Positions 32,774-39,679 of a stretch of DNA of 43,495 nucleotides are shown in pieces. Both the position numbers and the translations under genes were made by a program. The stretch comes from Nitrospirota bacterium (lineage in GTDB: Bacteria; Nitrospirota; Nitrospiria; JACQBZ01). The notes beneath the pieces are model-generated. The model made no database searches. It had not been told where the DNA came from and saw nothing but the letters and a program-made list of their open reading frames with translations. Location: contig JACQCA010000037.1 of the NCBI GenBank assembly GCA_016201865.1, forward strand, positions 1 through 43,495, read 5' to 3'. Every line of letters begins with the position of its first letter. Within the stretch, counting starts at the first letter, position 1.

Positions 32774-34048
32774 ATGACCCCATTGAAAGACATGAACCGC
32801 CCGATGCTGCCCAAGGGCATGGCGACCTTCCTTCCTGAAGCGGCGGTTCACAAACGGCAGATCGAGGAAGCGGTTCTGTCCGTTTTTCTGTCCTGGGGTT
32901 ATCAAGAGGTCATCCCGCCCATCTTTGAATACCTGGACGTGATTGCGCGCGGGATGGGCGAAGACCTGATCGAAAAAGGATATAAGTTCGTCGATCGGGG
33001 AAACGGCCGCTTGATGCTTCTCCGTCCGGACATTACCCCCCAAATCGCGCGAATGGCGGCCATGTTGATGGCCGATGCGCCCAAACCGCTTCGGCTCTGC
33101 TATCGGGCCAACGTGTTCCGGCATGAAGAAGAACATGCCGGCCGCGCCCGGGAGCTCTTTCAGATCGGCGGGGAATTGATCGGGCTGGAAGGACCGGAGG
33201 CGGATGCCGAGGTGATCTCGATCGCCATTCAGGCGTTGCAGAAAGTCGGTCTGACGGATTTTAAGGTCGCCATCGGCCAGGTGGAGTTCGTCAGGGGTTT
33301 AATGAACGGCATGGGGCTGCCTGCGGATCTTCAAAAACAGGTCCGCGAGGCCGTGGTCCGTAAAGATCGGTCCAGGCTGACGCAGGTTCTAACGCAGGGG
33401 AATCTTCCGGAGAGCAAGGTCCGTCAAGTCACGGCGATCCTTTCTCTGTTCGGCCGGGAAGAGGTGATCGAACAGGCCTGGGAGCTGACGACATCCCCGG
33501 TCTGTCGCTCGGCGTTGACCCGCTTACGGGAGATCTTCCGGATCCTGATTTCGGCCGGTTGGAAAGACCATCTTCTACTCGATCTGGCCGAAATCCGCGG
33601 ATTTGACTATTATACCGGTCTTGTTTTTGAGGTGTTCGCCAAGGACCTCGGCGTGCCCCTGGGTCGGGGAGGGCGGTACGATTCACTGATCGGAAAGTTC
33701 GGGGCCCCTTGCCCTTCGACCGGTTTTGCGTTTGACGCGGAACAACTGCAATGGGCCTGGCAGAAATCCGTCAAGGCGGTTCCGAGGGTTGCCGTCGATG
33801 TCCTGATCGTGGAGATGCATCGGGACACGACCCGTCTGTTTGCCTTGGCCCGGATGGTGCGAGAGAAAGGCTATCGCGTGCTCCAACACATGGAAAAAAT
33901 GTCGATCAACGAAGCCGTTTCCCGGGCCAAGGCCGCAGGCGCCAAACAACTGTTTGTCTTGTCGGACGGCGAAAAAGCGCTCTGGATGGATTGCCGCACC
34001 GGAAAACAGCAACGCGGCCGGATTTCCGTGCTTGTTTCGAGATTATAG
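32774..34048 (+). CDS. hisZ: ATP phosphoribosyltransferase regulatory subunit
   Basis: A 424-residue protein related to the catalytic core of histidyl-tRNA synthetase: MLPKGMATFLPEAAVHKRQIEE, DRGNGRLMLLRPDITPQIARM (motif 2-like region), RHEEEHAGRARELFQIGGELIG and LLDLAEIRGFDYYTGLVFEVF. The HisS histidine-binding RxxRY-type details are altered, as in HisZ, and motif 1 is weak. HisZ is needed with the short form of HisG for the first step of histidine synthesis. A C-terminal anticodon-binding-like part (about 330-420) remains. True HisS is less likely. It lies between serA and dnaB in one direction. Confidence 0.85.
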   Translation: MTPLKDMNRPMLPKGMATFLPEAAVHKRQIEEAVLSVFLSWGYQEVIPPIFEYLDVIARGMGEDLIEKGYKFVDRGNGRLMLLRPDITPQIARMAAMLMADAPKPLRLCYRANVFRHEEEHAGRARELFQIGGELIGLEGPEADAEVISIAIQALQKVGLTDFKVAIGQVEFVRGLMNGMGLPADLQKQVREAVVRKDRSRLTQVLTQGNLPESKVRQVTAILSLFGREEVIEQAWELTTSPVCRSALTRLREIFRILISAGWKDHLLLDLAEIRGFDYYTGLVFEVFAKDLGVPLGRGGRYDSLIGKFGAPCPSTGFAFDAEQLQWAWQKSVKAVPRVAVDVLIVEMHRDTTRLFALARMVREKGYRVLQHMEKMSINEAVSRAKAAGAKQLFVLSDGEKALWMDCRTGKQQRGRISVLVSRL

Positions 34049-34086
34049 CCGTCGGCATTATAAATAACCCCATCCGGGGAAGGATC

Positions 34087-35472
34087 ATGTCCGTCATCGA
34101 TTTTCCATCACGCAAGAACCCCGAAGCGGAATCCCTCAACAAGGTTCCCCCTCAGAATATTGAGGCCGAGCAGGCCGTGCTGGGCGCGATCCTGATCGAC
34201 AACGCCTCGCTCAACAAGGCGCTTGAGATCATCGGTCCCGAGGATTTCTACAGAGATTCGCACCGGAAAATCTTTTCGGCCGTTCTTGATCTCAATGAAC
34301 GGAACGAGGTGGTGGATCTCATTACGTTGACCGATCAGTTGAGAAAAAAAAACGAGTTGGAAACGGTGGGGGGCGCCGCCTATCTCTCGTCGATCGTGAA
34401 CAGCATACCGACGGCGGCGAATATCCGACAGCACGCGCGGATCATCCACGAAAAGGCCGTTCTCCGGAATTTGATCGAGGTGGCGACGGATATCGTGGGC
34501 CAGGGCTATGATGATCGCGCCCGCGTCGAGGAGCTCTTGGATTACGCCGAACGCAGCGTCTTCGGGATATCCGAGCGAAAACTCAAACCGTCTTTTGTGG
34601 CCGTGAAGGAGATCATCAAAGGCAGCTTTGAGACGATCGAGCGGTTGTATGAAAAGAAAGAGCGCGTGACGGGGGTGGCGACCGGTTTCACGGAATTAGA
34701 CGATATGACATCCGGTCTGCAGCCTTCCGATCTCATCGTGATTGCGGGAAGGCCGTCCATGGGAAAAACGGCGTTGGCGCTCGGCATCGCTCAACATCTG
34801 GGAATCGAAAAGAGGGGCACGGCCGCCATCTTCAGTCTGGAAATGTCGAAAGAGCAGTTGGTGATGCGCATGCTTTGCTCAGAGGCGCGTGTGGACGCCC
34901 ATAAATTACGGTCGGGTTATCTGGGGCGGGCGGACTGGCCGAAGTTAACCACGGCTGCCGGGAGACTGACGGAGGCCCGGATCTTTATTGATGACACGCC
35001 CGCCCTTTCGGTCTTGGAGATGCGTGCCAAGGCGCGGCGGCTGAAGGCCGAACACGGTCTTGATCTGGTGATTGTGGATTACCTGCAACTCATGCGGGGA
35101 CGCGGCGACGCGGACAATCGGGAACAGGAGATCTCCGAAATTTCTCGATCACTTAAGGCGTTGGCTAAAGAGCTTCAGCTTCCGGTGGTGGCCATGTCGC
35201 AGTTGTCCCGTGCGGTCGAAAATCGAGCGGATAGACGACCGGTTCTTGCCGACTTGAGAGAATCGGGAGCGATTGAACAGGATTCGGATATCGTCCTTTT
35301 TATTTACCGTGACGAGGTCTATCACCCTTCCGACGAAAATAAGGGGATTGCCGATATTATTATCGGGAAGCAGCGAAACGGACCGATCGGAAACATCCAG
35401 TTGACCTTTCTCGATAAGTACACGCGGTTCGAAAATCTTGAACGGACGCATGAAGAGGCGGAAGAGTTTTAA
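34087..35472 (+). CDS. dnaB: Replicative DNA helicase
   Basis: A 461-residue hexameric helicase. The N-terminal DnaB domain starts PPQNIEAEQAVLGAILIDN; the RecA-like C-terminal domain has Walker A GRPSMGKTALALGIAQ at about residues 221-236, Walker B LVIVDYLQLMRG, and the family motifs VVAMSQLSRAVENR and LADLRESGAIEQDSDIVLF. Start at 34087 has GGGGAAGGA just upstream; the open frame runs back to 33751 within hisZ and is not used. No intein is present. The usual partner rplI is not adjacent. Confidence 0.96.
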   Translation: MSVIDFPSRKNPEAESLNKVPPQNIEAEQAVLGAILIDNASLNKALEIIGPEDFYRDSHRKIFSAVLDLNERNEVVDLITLTDQLRKKNELETVGGAAYLSSIVNSIPTAANIRQHARIIHEKAVLRNLIEVATDIVGQGYDDRARVEELLDYAERSVFGISERKLKPSFVAVKEIIKGSFETIERLYEKKERVTGVATGFTELDDMTSGLQPSDLIVIAGRPSMGKTALALGIAQHLGIEKRGTAAIFSLEMSKEQLVMRMLCSEARVDAHKLRSGYLGRADWPKLTTAAGRLTEARIFIDDTPALSVLEMRAKARRLKAEHGLDLVIVDYLQLMRGRGDADNREQEISEISRSLKALAKELQLPVVAMSQLSRAVENRADRRPVLADLRESGAIEQDSDIVLFIYRDEVYHPSDENKGIADIIIGKQRNGPIGNIQLTFLDKYTRFENLERTHEEAEEF

Positions 35473-35480
35473 CGGATTGA

Positions 35481-35510
35481 TTGACAGCGCGTTTCGTTAA
35501 ACGATATAAT
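35481..35510 (+). promoter_or_regulatory. Consensus promoter of tatA
   Basis: TTGACA (35481-35486), an 18-bp spacer and TATAAT (35505-35510) are both perfect hexamers. Transcription would begin near 35517, 24 nt before the ATG, with AAGGAGG in the leader. It is among the strongest promoters in the window. Confidence 0.8.
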
Positions 35511-35540
35511 GAGTTGAATTCATCGGTAAGGAGGCAGGCG

Positions 35541-35732
35541 ATGTTTGGACTCGGGCTCCCGGAGATTATTCTCATTCTGGTGATCGTTCTTATCGTGTTC
35601 GGTGTCGGGAAGTTGCCCGAGATCGGTTCGGGGCTCGGTAAGGCGATTCGCGGATTTAAAAAAGGTCTGTCGGAGCCAAGCGAGCCGGATGTCGCCCCCA
35701 AAAAGGACAATTCCGATAATAAAAAGACGTGA
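35541..35732 (+). CDS. tatA: Sec-independent translocase protein TatA/TatE
   Basis: A 63-residue inner-membrane protein. It has one N-terminal helix ([22 protein letters not shown]), the FG hinge, an amphipathic helix ([15 protein letters not shown]) and a charged tail ending DNKKT. It forms the pore-like oligomer for folded proteins with twin-arginine signals. The start at 35541 follows AAGGAGG and gives the family N-terminus MFGLGLPE; upstream codons read through the promoter. No tatB or tatC is next to it. Confidence 0.94.
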   Translation: MFGLGLPEIILILVIVLIVFGVGKLPEIGSGLGKAIRGFKKGLSEPSEPDVAPKKDNSDNKKT

Positions 35733-35784
35733 TCGCCCATTGTAAGTCTTGTTTCTTGTTTTTAATTCATGTTGTCCGGCGTCC

Positions 35785-35813
35785 TTGACTTCTAAAAAGC
35801 CCCGTGATTTAAT
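35785..35813 (+). promoter_or_regulatory. Promoter of the TPR lipoprotein gene
   Basis: TTGACT (35785-35790), 17 bp and TTTAAT (35808-35813) match sigma-70 with one change each. Transcription would start near 35820, about 100 nt before the preferred ATG. Confidence 0.6.
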
Positions 35814-35918
35814 TAATTTAATAAACAGCTCAAGGTTCGTTGGCGGGAAGGGCCGCAGTAAGCCATGCCTGCAAAGCGAGTCCGGTTGAGGCTTGTTGAT
35901 CTAAACGCTGTGAACTCC

Positions 35919-37745
35919 ATGTTAAAACAAGCGATTTGTGGTATTCTAACCTTGGGATTGTTGTCCTGCGCGTCCCTTCCGATGCCGGGGGGCAGCCGCA
36001 GAGGCCATGATCTCGCCTTGACCGATGCCGGATCCGCGCCGATTAAAGACCACCGAGCCTATTATCATTTCCTTCGAGCCTATTCCGCCGAATTAAACAA
36101 CGACGAAGACCAGGCCTTGAAGGAATATTTATCCGCTCTGCGTTACGATAATCGGTCGGTTTTGCTTCTGACGTCCACCGCATCCTTGATGATGAAGAAG
36201 GGGGACGTTTCCGGAGCGACCACCTATATCCAGTCTGCGCTCCGCCTCGATCCGGAAAATATTCCGACCTTAATGTTCATGGCAGGACTCTATTCCAGCC
36301 GAGGTCAATACCGACAGGCCGTCGAAATTTATGACCGTGTCATTCAACTGGATCCCTCTCAGGCGGAGGCCTATCTGAGCGAAGGGAGCCTGTACGCGAA
36401 TCAGCGACAGTTCGATAAGGCCGCACAAATGATTCAGAAGGGAATTGCGTCGGATGCGACTTCGCCGGTGGGCTATTACTATCTCGGAAAAATCAGCGCC
36501 GATCAAAAAAAATATCCGGAGGCGATCGAGGCTTTTGAAAAAGCCGTCTCCCTCGCCCCGGCCTTCGAATCGGCCTATCTCGAGCTGGGATTGGTTTATG
36601 AGGCCCAAGGTGAGATGGCCTTGGCCGAACGGGTTTACCGTCGGGTCTTGGATGAAGTGAACCCGCATAGCCATGAGGTCCGGTACCATCTCATTCAGCT
36701 TTATCTTCAACAGAAGGCATATGATTCGGCCCTGACGGTGCTGGACCGGATGCTGGCCGACGATCCCGAGGATGCGGAGGCCCATCTGAGAAAAGGGCTG
36801 ATCTTTTCAGAAGAAAAGGAATTTGGGAAGGCGATCGAGGAACTGAAAGTGGTTGCGACGGCCCGGCCGAACGAATTAAGGGTGCGGGATTATCTGGCCT
36901 ATCTTTATGAAGAAACCAAAAACTACAAAATGGCCGCGCGGGAATATCAAGCCATCTTGGAAATCGATCCCAATTATGTGGATGCGCATCTCCATTTAGG
37001 CTATCTCGATCATCGCTTGAAAGATACCCCCGCAGCGATTCAACATCTCACCGTGGTCCTCTCATTGGATCCCAAGCGCTCCCAGGCCTATCTTTTTTTG
37101 GGATTGGCCTACTATCAGACGGGGAATTACGAGAAGGCCTTGGAGGTCTTCAAGAAGGGGATCGAAACGGATCCGAAAAATCCGGAACTGCATTTCAATG
37201 TCGGCGCGGTCTATGACAAAATGAATCGTTTCAATGATCTTGTCTCGGCCATGGAACAGACCATTCGCCTGGAACCGAGGCATGCGAACGCGCTCAACTA
37301 TCTGGGTTACACGTACGCCGATCGTGGAATCAAACTGGAAGAAGCGCTTGATCTTATTAATCGTGCGTTGGGGATTAAGCCCGATGACGGCTATTACATT
37401 GATAGTTTGGGATGGGCTTATTATAAATTGGGAAAGATTGATGATGCCTTAGTCCAACTGAACCGGGCCGTTTCCTTGATTCCGGATGATTCCGTGATTC
37501 AAGAGCACCTTGGCGAGATTTATTTGAAAAAGTCGTTGTTCCAAGAGGCCAGAGAGGCCTGGCTGCGATCTTTAGAGCTTGATCCTGAAAACAGCAAGCT
37601 GGCGGACCGATACAAAATGGCCGGTTTCGGCGATCCGGCCAAAGAAGAACGGATCCAGAAAGCCCGTCTGCGAAATTCAAACGCCTCATCTCAACAAAGC
37701 AGCCAAGAGATGACTCTTGAACCTGCGTCTTCCCTCATTCATTAA
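35919..37745 (+). CDS. TPR-repeat lipoprotein
   Basis: A 608-residue protein. From the Met at 35919 it has a lipoprotein signal (LKQAICGILTLGLLSC) with lipobox Cys17; a Met at 35865 would add 18 residues and remains possible. The rest is about 14-16 TPR units of 34 residues, such as YYHFLRAYSAELNNDEDQAL, GYYYLGKISADQKKYPEAIE, AYLFLGLAYYQTGNYEKALE and YYIDSLGWAYYKLGKIDDAL. It is probably a periplasmic, membrane-attached scaffold. It immediately precedes the pilin locus, and TPR lipoproteins (PilF/PilW type) assist secretin assembly, but those are much shorter, so a pilus role is only suggested by position. Confidence 0.85.
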   Translation: MLKQAICGILTLGLLSCASLPMPGGSRRGHDLALTDAGSAPIKDHRAYYHFLRAYSAELNNDEDQALKEYLSALRYDNRSVLLLTSTASLMMKKGDVSGATTYIQSALRLDPENIPTLMFMAGLYSSRGQYRQAVEIYDRVIQLDPSQAEAYLSEGSLYANQRQFDKAAQMIQKGIASDATSPVGYYYLGKISADQKKYPEAIEAFEKAVSLAPAFESAYLELGLVYEAQGEMALAERVYRRVLDEVNPHSHEVRYHLIQLYLQQKAYDSALTVLDRMLADDPEDAEAHLRKGLIFSEEKEFGKAIEELKVVATARPNELRVRDYLAYLYEETKNYKMAAREYQAILEIDPNYVDAHLHLGYLDHRLKDTPAAIQHLTVVLSLDPKRSQAYLFLGLAYYQTGNYEKALEVFKKGIETDPKNPELHFNVGAVYDKMNRFNDLVSAMEQTIRLEPRHANALNYLGYTYADRGIKLEEALDLINRALGIKPDDGYYIDSLGWAYYKLGKIDDALVQLNRAVSLIPDDSVIQEHLGEIYLKKSLFQEAREAWLRSLELDPENSKLADRYKMAGFGDPAKEERIQKARLRNSNASSQQSSQEMTLEPASSLIH

Positions 37746-37760
37746 CATCTGAACCTTCCT

Positions 37761-37778
37761 GGCGGTTTACAAACCGCC
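37761..37778. repeat. Short palindrome GGCGGTTT-AC-AAACCGCC
   Basis: An 8-bp perfect inverted repeat with a 2-bp centre, 15 bp after the TPR gene, followed by TCTACGG and a third copy of AACCGCC at 37789-37795. It may be a terminator without T-run or a member of the GTAG-flanked palindromic repeats (compare 11793-11812). Confidence 0.45.
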
Positions 37779-37800
37779 TCTACGGATAAACCGCCAAAAT

Positions 37801-37862
37801 TTGGCATATCCGTTCCAAAGATTGGCATACCCATTCTTAAGTATCAGATAAGCATACCGTTC
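37801..37862 (+). promoter_or_regulatory. Three imperfect direct repeats upstream of the pilin promoter (putative enhancer)
   Basis: TTGGCATATCCGTTC (37801-37815), TTGGCATACCCATTC (37822-37836) and TAAGCATACCGTTC (37849-37862) share GCATAyCC. They lie about 60-120 bp upstream of the sigma-54 promoter, the usual place for a bacterial enhancer-binding protein such as PilR. The repeats are seen; the regulator is inferred. Confidence 0.5.
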
Positions 37863-37922
37863 ATAAATATTTAACCTATTGATATTATTTGTTATTTTAA
37901 TAGATTTGTCTTCTCATGAATC

Positions 37923-37938
37923 TGGCATGGATGCTGCA
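37923..37938 (+). promoter_or_regulatory. Sigma-54 (RpoN) promoter of the pilin locus
   Basis: TGGCATGGATGCTGCA has the -24 GG (37924-37925) and the -12 GC (37936-37937) separated by exactly 10 nt, agreeing closely with TGGCACGN4TTGCW. Transcription would start near 37949. Sigma-54 control of the major pilin gene with PilS-PilR is well established in Pseudomonas, Myxococcus and Geobacter. Confidence 0.8.
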
Positions 37939-37985
37939 TATTAAGAGGGCAAGTGTAATAAAAACTCTCACAGGAGGTAAATACC

Positions 37986-38489
37986 ATGTTGAAGTATATG
38001 CACGGGAAAAAGGGTTTCACACTGATCGAGCTGATGATCGTGGTGGCGATCATCGGTATCTTGGCGGCCATCGCGATTCCACAGTACATCAAGTACGTGA
38101 AGCGGAGCCGCAGCGCGAATGCGGTGCAGCATGTCGGGGATGTCTGCAAAACGCTCTTGGACTGGAGAGACAATCCGAACATGGGTGACGGGACCTTGCC
38201 GACGGATACAGCCCAGACCGATGCGTCGGGTAAAGCCTATTCGGTTCACTTCCCATCCGAGTCCGGCTACGTGACTACCGGCGATCCGTATTATGCATAC
38301 ACCTGGACTGCGACCGGTCTTGTGACGGCGACGGGGAAAAACGGAGGAACGGCCGACACAAAGGTCCAGTTCTCTATCGTTGCCATGACGGCGGGTACGG
38401 CCGATGTTCCGACTGCGGCCGGCGGGAGTAGCGGAACGGCAATGGCCGGCTGCGCAAGCCAGTCGATGGCGGCCAGCAGCCTCTACTAA
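37986..38489 (+). CDS. pilA: Type IV major pilin
   Basis: A 167-residue type IVa pilin. A short leader ending GKKG is cut by the prepilin peptidase before [20 protein letters not shown], with Glu5 of the mature protein present. The conserved N-terminal helix continues [20 protein letters not shown]. The globular head has Cys in DVCKTLLDW and a second Cys near the C-terminus (AGCASQS), which could close the D-region disulfide. A strong AGGAGGT lies 9 nt before the ATG. The sigma-54 promoter just upstream supports its role as the highly expressed subunit. A strong hairpin follows the gene. Confidence 0.93.
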   Translation: MLKYMHGKKGFTLIELMIVVAIIGILAAIAIPQYIKYVKRSRSANAVQHVGDVCKTLLDWRDNPNMGDGTLPTDTAQTDASGKAYSVHFPSESGYVTTGDPYYAYTWTATGLVTATGKNGGTADTKVQFSIVAMTAGTADVPTAAGGSSGTAMAGCASQSMAASSLY

Positions 38490-38564
38490 GAGTACGATGG
38501 GTTGCCTTCTTGAAAGAGACAGGAGGGCGTCAGGGCTGTACCACTGTTGGAGGAAAAGGGTAAC

Positions 38565-38605
38565 GATCGTGCGGGAGAGGGCTGATGGTCTGATCCCGCA
38601 CGATC
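38565..38605 (+). terminator. Strong hairpin between first and second pilin genes (terminator/attenuator)
   Basis: GATCGTGCGGGA (38565-38576) and its exact complement (38594-38605) form a 12-bp stem with a 17-nt loop, followed by ATCTTTTG. The T-run is short, so partial termination is expected, letting a fraction of transcripts continue into the second pilin gene. Confidence 0.65.
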
Positions 38606-38622
38606 ATCTTTTGACAAGGCCT

Positions 38623-39102
38623 ATGAAAAACTCAAGCGGTTTTACATTGATCGAGATGATGATCGTGGTCGCAATCATCAGTATCTTAGCGGCCATCGCG
38701 ATTCCTCAATATTTCAAGTACGTGAAACGGAGCCGCAGCGCGTATGCGGTTCAACATGTCGGGTATCTCTGCAAAACGCTCATGGAATGGCGAGAAAATC
38801 CGTACCTCGGCGATGGGGTCTTGCCGACGGATACAACCACGACGGATACGGCCAGTGTGGCCTATTCGGTTCATTTCCCGGCCGAGGCCGTTTTAGCGAC
38901 TTCCGGAGATCCGTATTATAATTACGCCTGGGACTCAAGCGGTCTTGCGACGGCCACGGCTAAGACTCCGGGCCTCGCCCAGTTTGATGTCGTGGTGATG
39001 ACGGCCGGCACTGCCAATGTTGCGGCTGCGGCCGGCGCGGGCAGCGGAACGGCCCTGGCGGATTGCGGCGACCAGTCCATGCATGCGGATGCCCTATATT
39101 AG
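38623..39102 (+). CDS. Type IV pilin, tandem paralogue of the first
   Basis: A 159-residue pilin whose leader is very short (MKNSSG) before FTLIEMMIVVAIISILAAIA. The next part, [20 protein letters not shown], is nearly identical to the first pilin, and the similarity continues through LCKTLMEWRENP and into the C-terminal GTALADCGDQSM. It is clearly a tandem duplicate with a divergent head. The start at 38623 is fixed by the pilin leader; the frame open to 38404 lies inside the previous gene. Only a weak AAGG precedes it, and a hairpin separates it from the first pilin gene, so lower expression is likely. It may be a minor or alternative subunit. Confidence 0.9.
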   Translation: MKNSSGFTLIEMMIVVAIISILAAIAIPQYFKYVKRSRSAYAVQHVGYLCKTLMEWRENPYLGDGVLPTDTTTTDTASVAYSVHFPAEAVLATSGDPYYNYAWDSSGLATATAKTPGLAQFDVVVMTAGTANVAAAAGAGSGTALADCGDQSMHADALY

Positions 39103-39133
39103 GCGAACGTGCTTTTCCGGTTTTGGAGGTCCA

Positions 39134-39619
39134 ATGAGAAACCCGAACGGCTTTAACCTAATCGAGCTGATGGTCGTGGTGGCCATTCTCGCAATTATTG
39201 CCGCGGTTGCGGTCCCGATCTACACAAACAATGTTTATCGCTCAAAACAGGTCGAGGCCAAGACATTGTTGCTGACGCTGAAGGTTGAAGAGGAACAGTA
39301 CCGTGCCGAAAACAACTGCTATGTGAACAGTGTGACTGCGGCAAACCTGCCACAGACCTTCGCGCTTAATGCTAATAGTCGCATCTATAAAATTACCACC
39401 CCGATCCCCGGAGCCAGCGGCGCCTCATGTACCACTGCGGGTTTTCCAAATGATTTCCAGGCCACGGTAACCGGGAAGCTGGCCGGCAGTCGTCCGGATG
39501 ACAAATGGGGAATCTCCAACAAGATACCGGCTCCCGTCCATTGCGACGGCCGAAGCGGGTATACGGCCGATCAAACAGAGGCCTGCCCCGGTTCGGCCAC
39601 GACCGAGATCGAGTATTAA
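39134..39619 (+). CDS. Type IV minor pilin (PilE-like)
   Basis: A 161-residue prepilin-type protein. The leader MRNPNG is followed by FNLIELMVVVAILAIIAAVA, so position +2 is Asn instead of Thr while Glu5 is kept. The head contains YRAENNCYVNS and DDKWGISNKIPAPVHCDG with four cysteines, resembling the PilE/minor pilin type and not the two preceding pilins. TGGAGGT lies 4 nt before the ATG. It follows the second pilin gene by 31 bp and is probably co-transcribed. Role: tip-complex or minor subunit of the same pilus. Confidence 0.9.
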   Translation: MRNPNGFNLIELMVVVAILAIIAAVAVPIYTNNVYRSKQVEAKTLLLTLKVEEEQYRAENNCYVNSVTAANLPQTFALNANSRIYKITTPIPGASGASCTTAGFPNDFQATVTGKLAGSRPDDKWGISNKIPAPVHCDGRSGYTADQTEACPGSATTEIEY

Positions 39620-39679
39620 AAACGGATTCCCGCCTTATTTCATCACGTCCCGTCCGCTGACCTTCGTTAGAGGCCGATC

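Noticed and set aside
33751-34086. Upstream extension of the dnaB frame into hisZ
   Set aside because: DnaB begins at its conserved N-terminus at 34087 with a ribosome site; the extension is a frame shadow of hisZ.
37800-37985. CRISPR-like array suggested by three repeats
   Set aside because: Only three imperfect repeats with uneven short spacers; better explained as regulator sites before the sigma-54 promoter. No cas genes are in the window.
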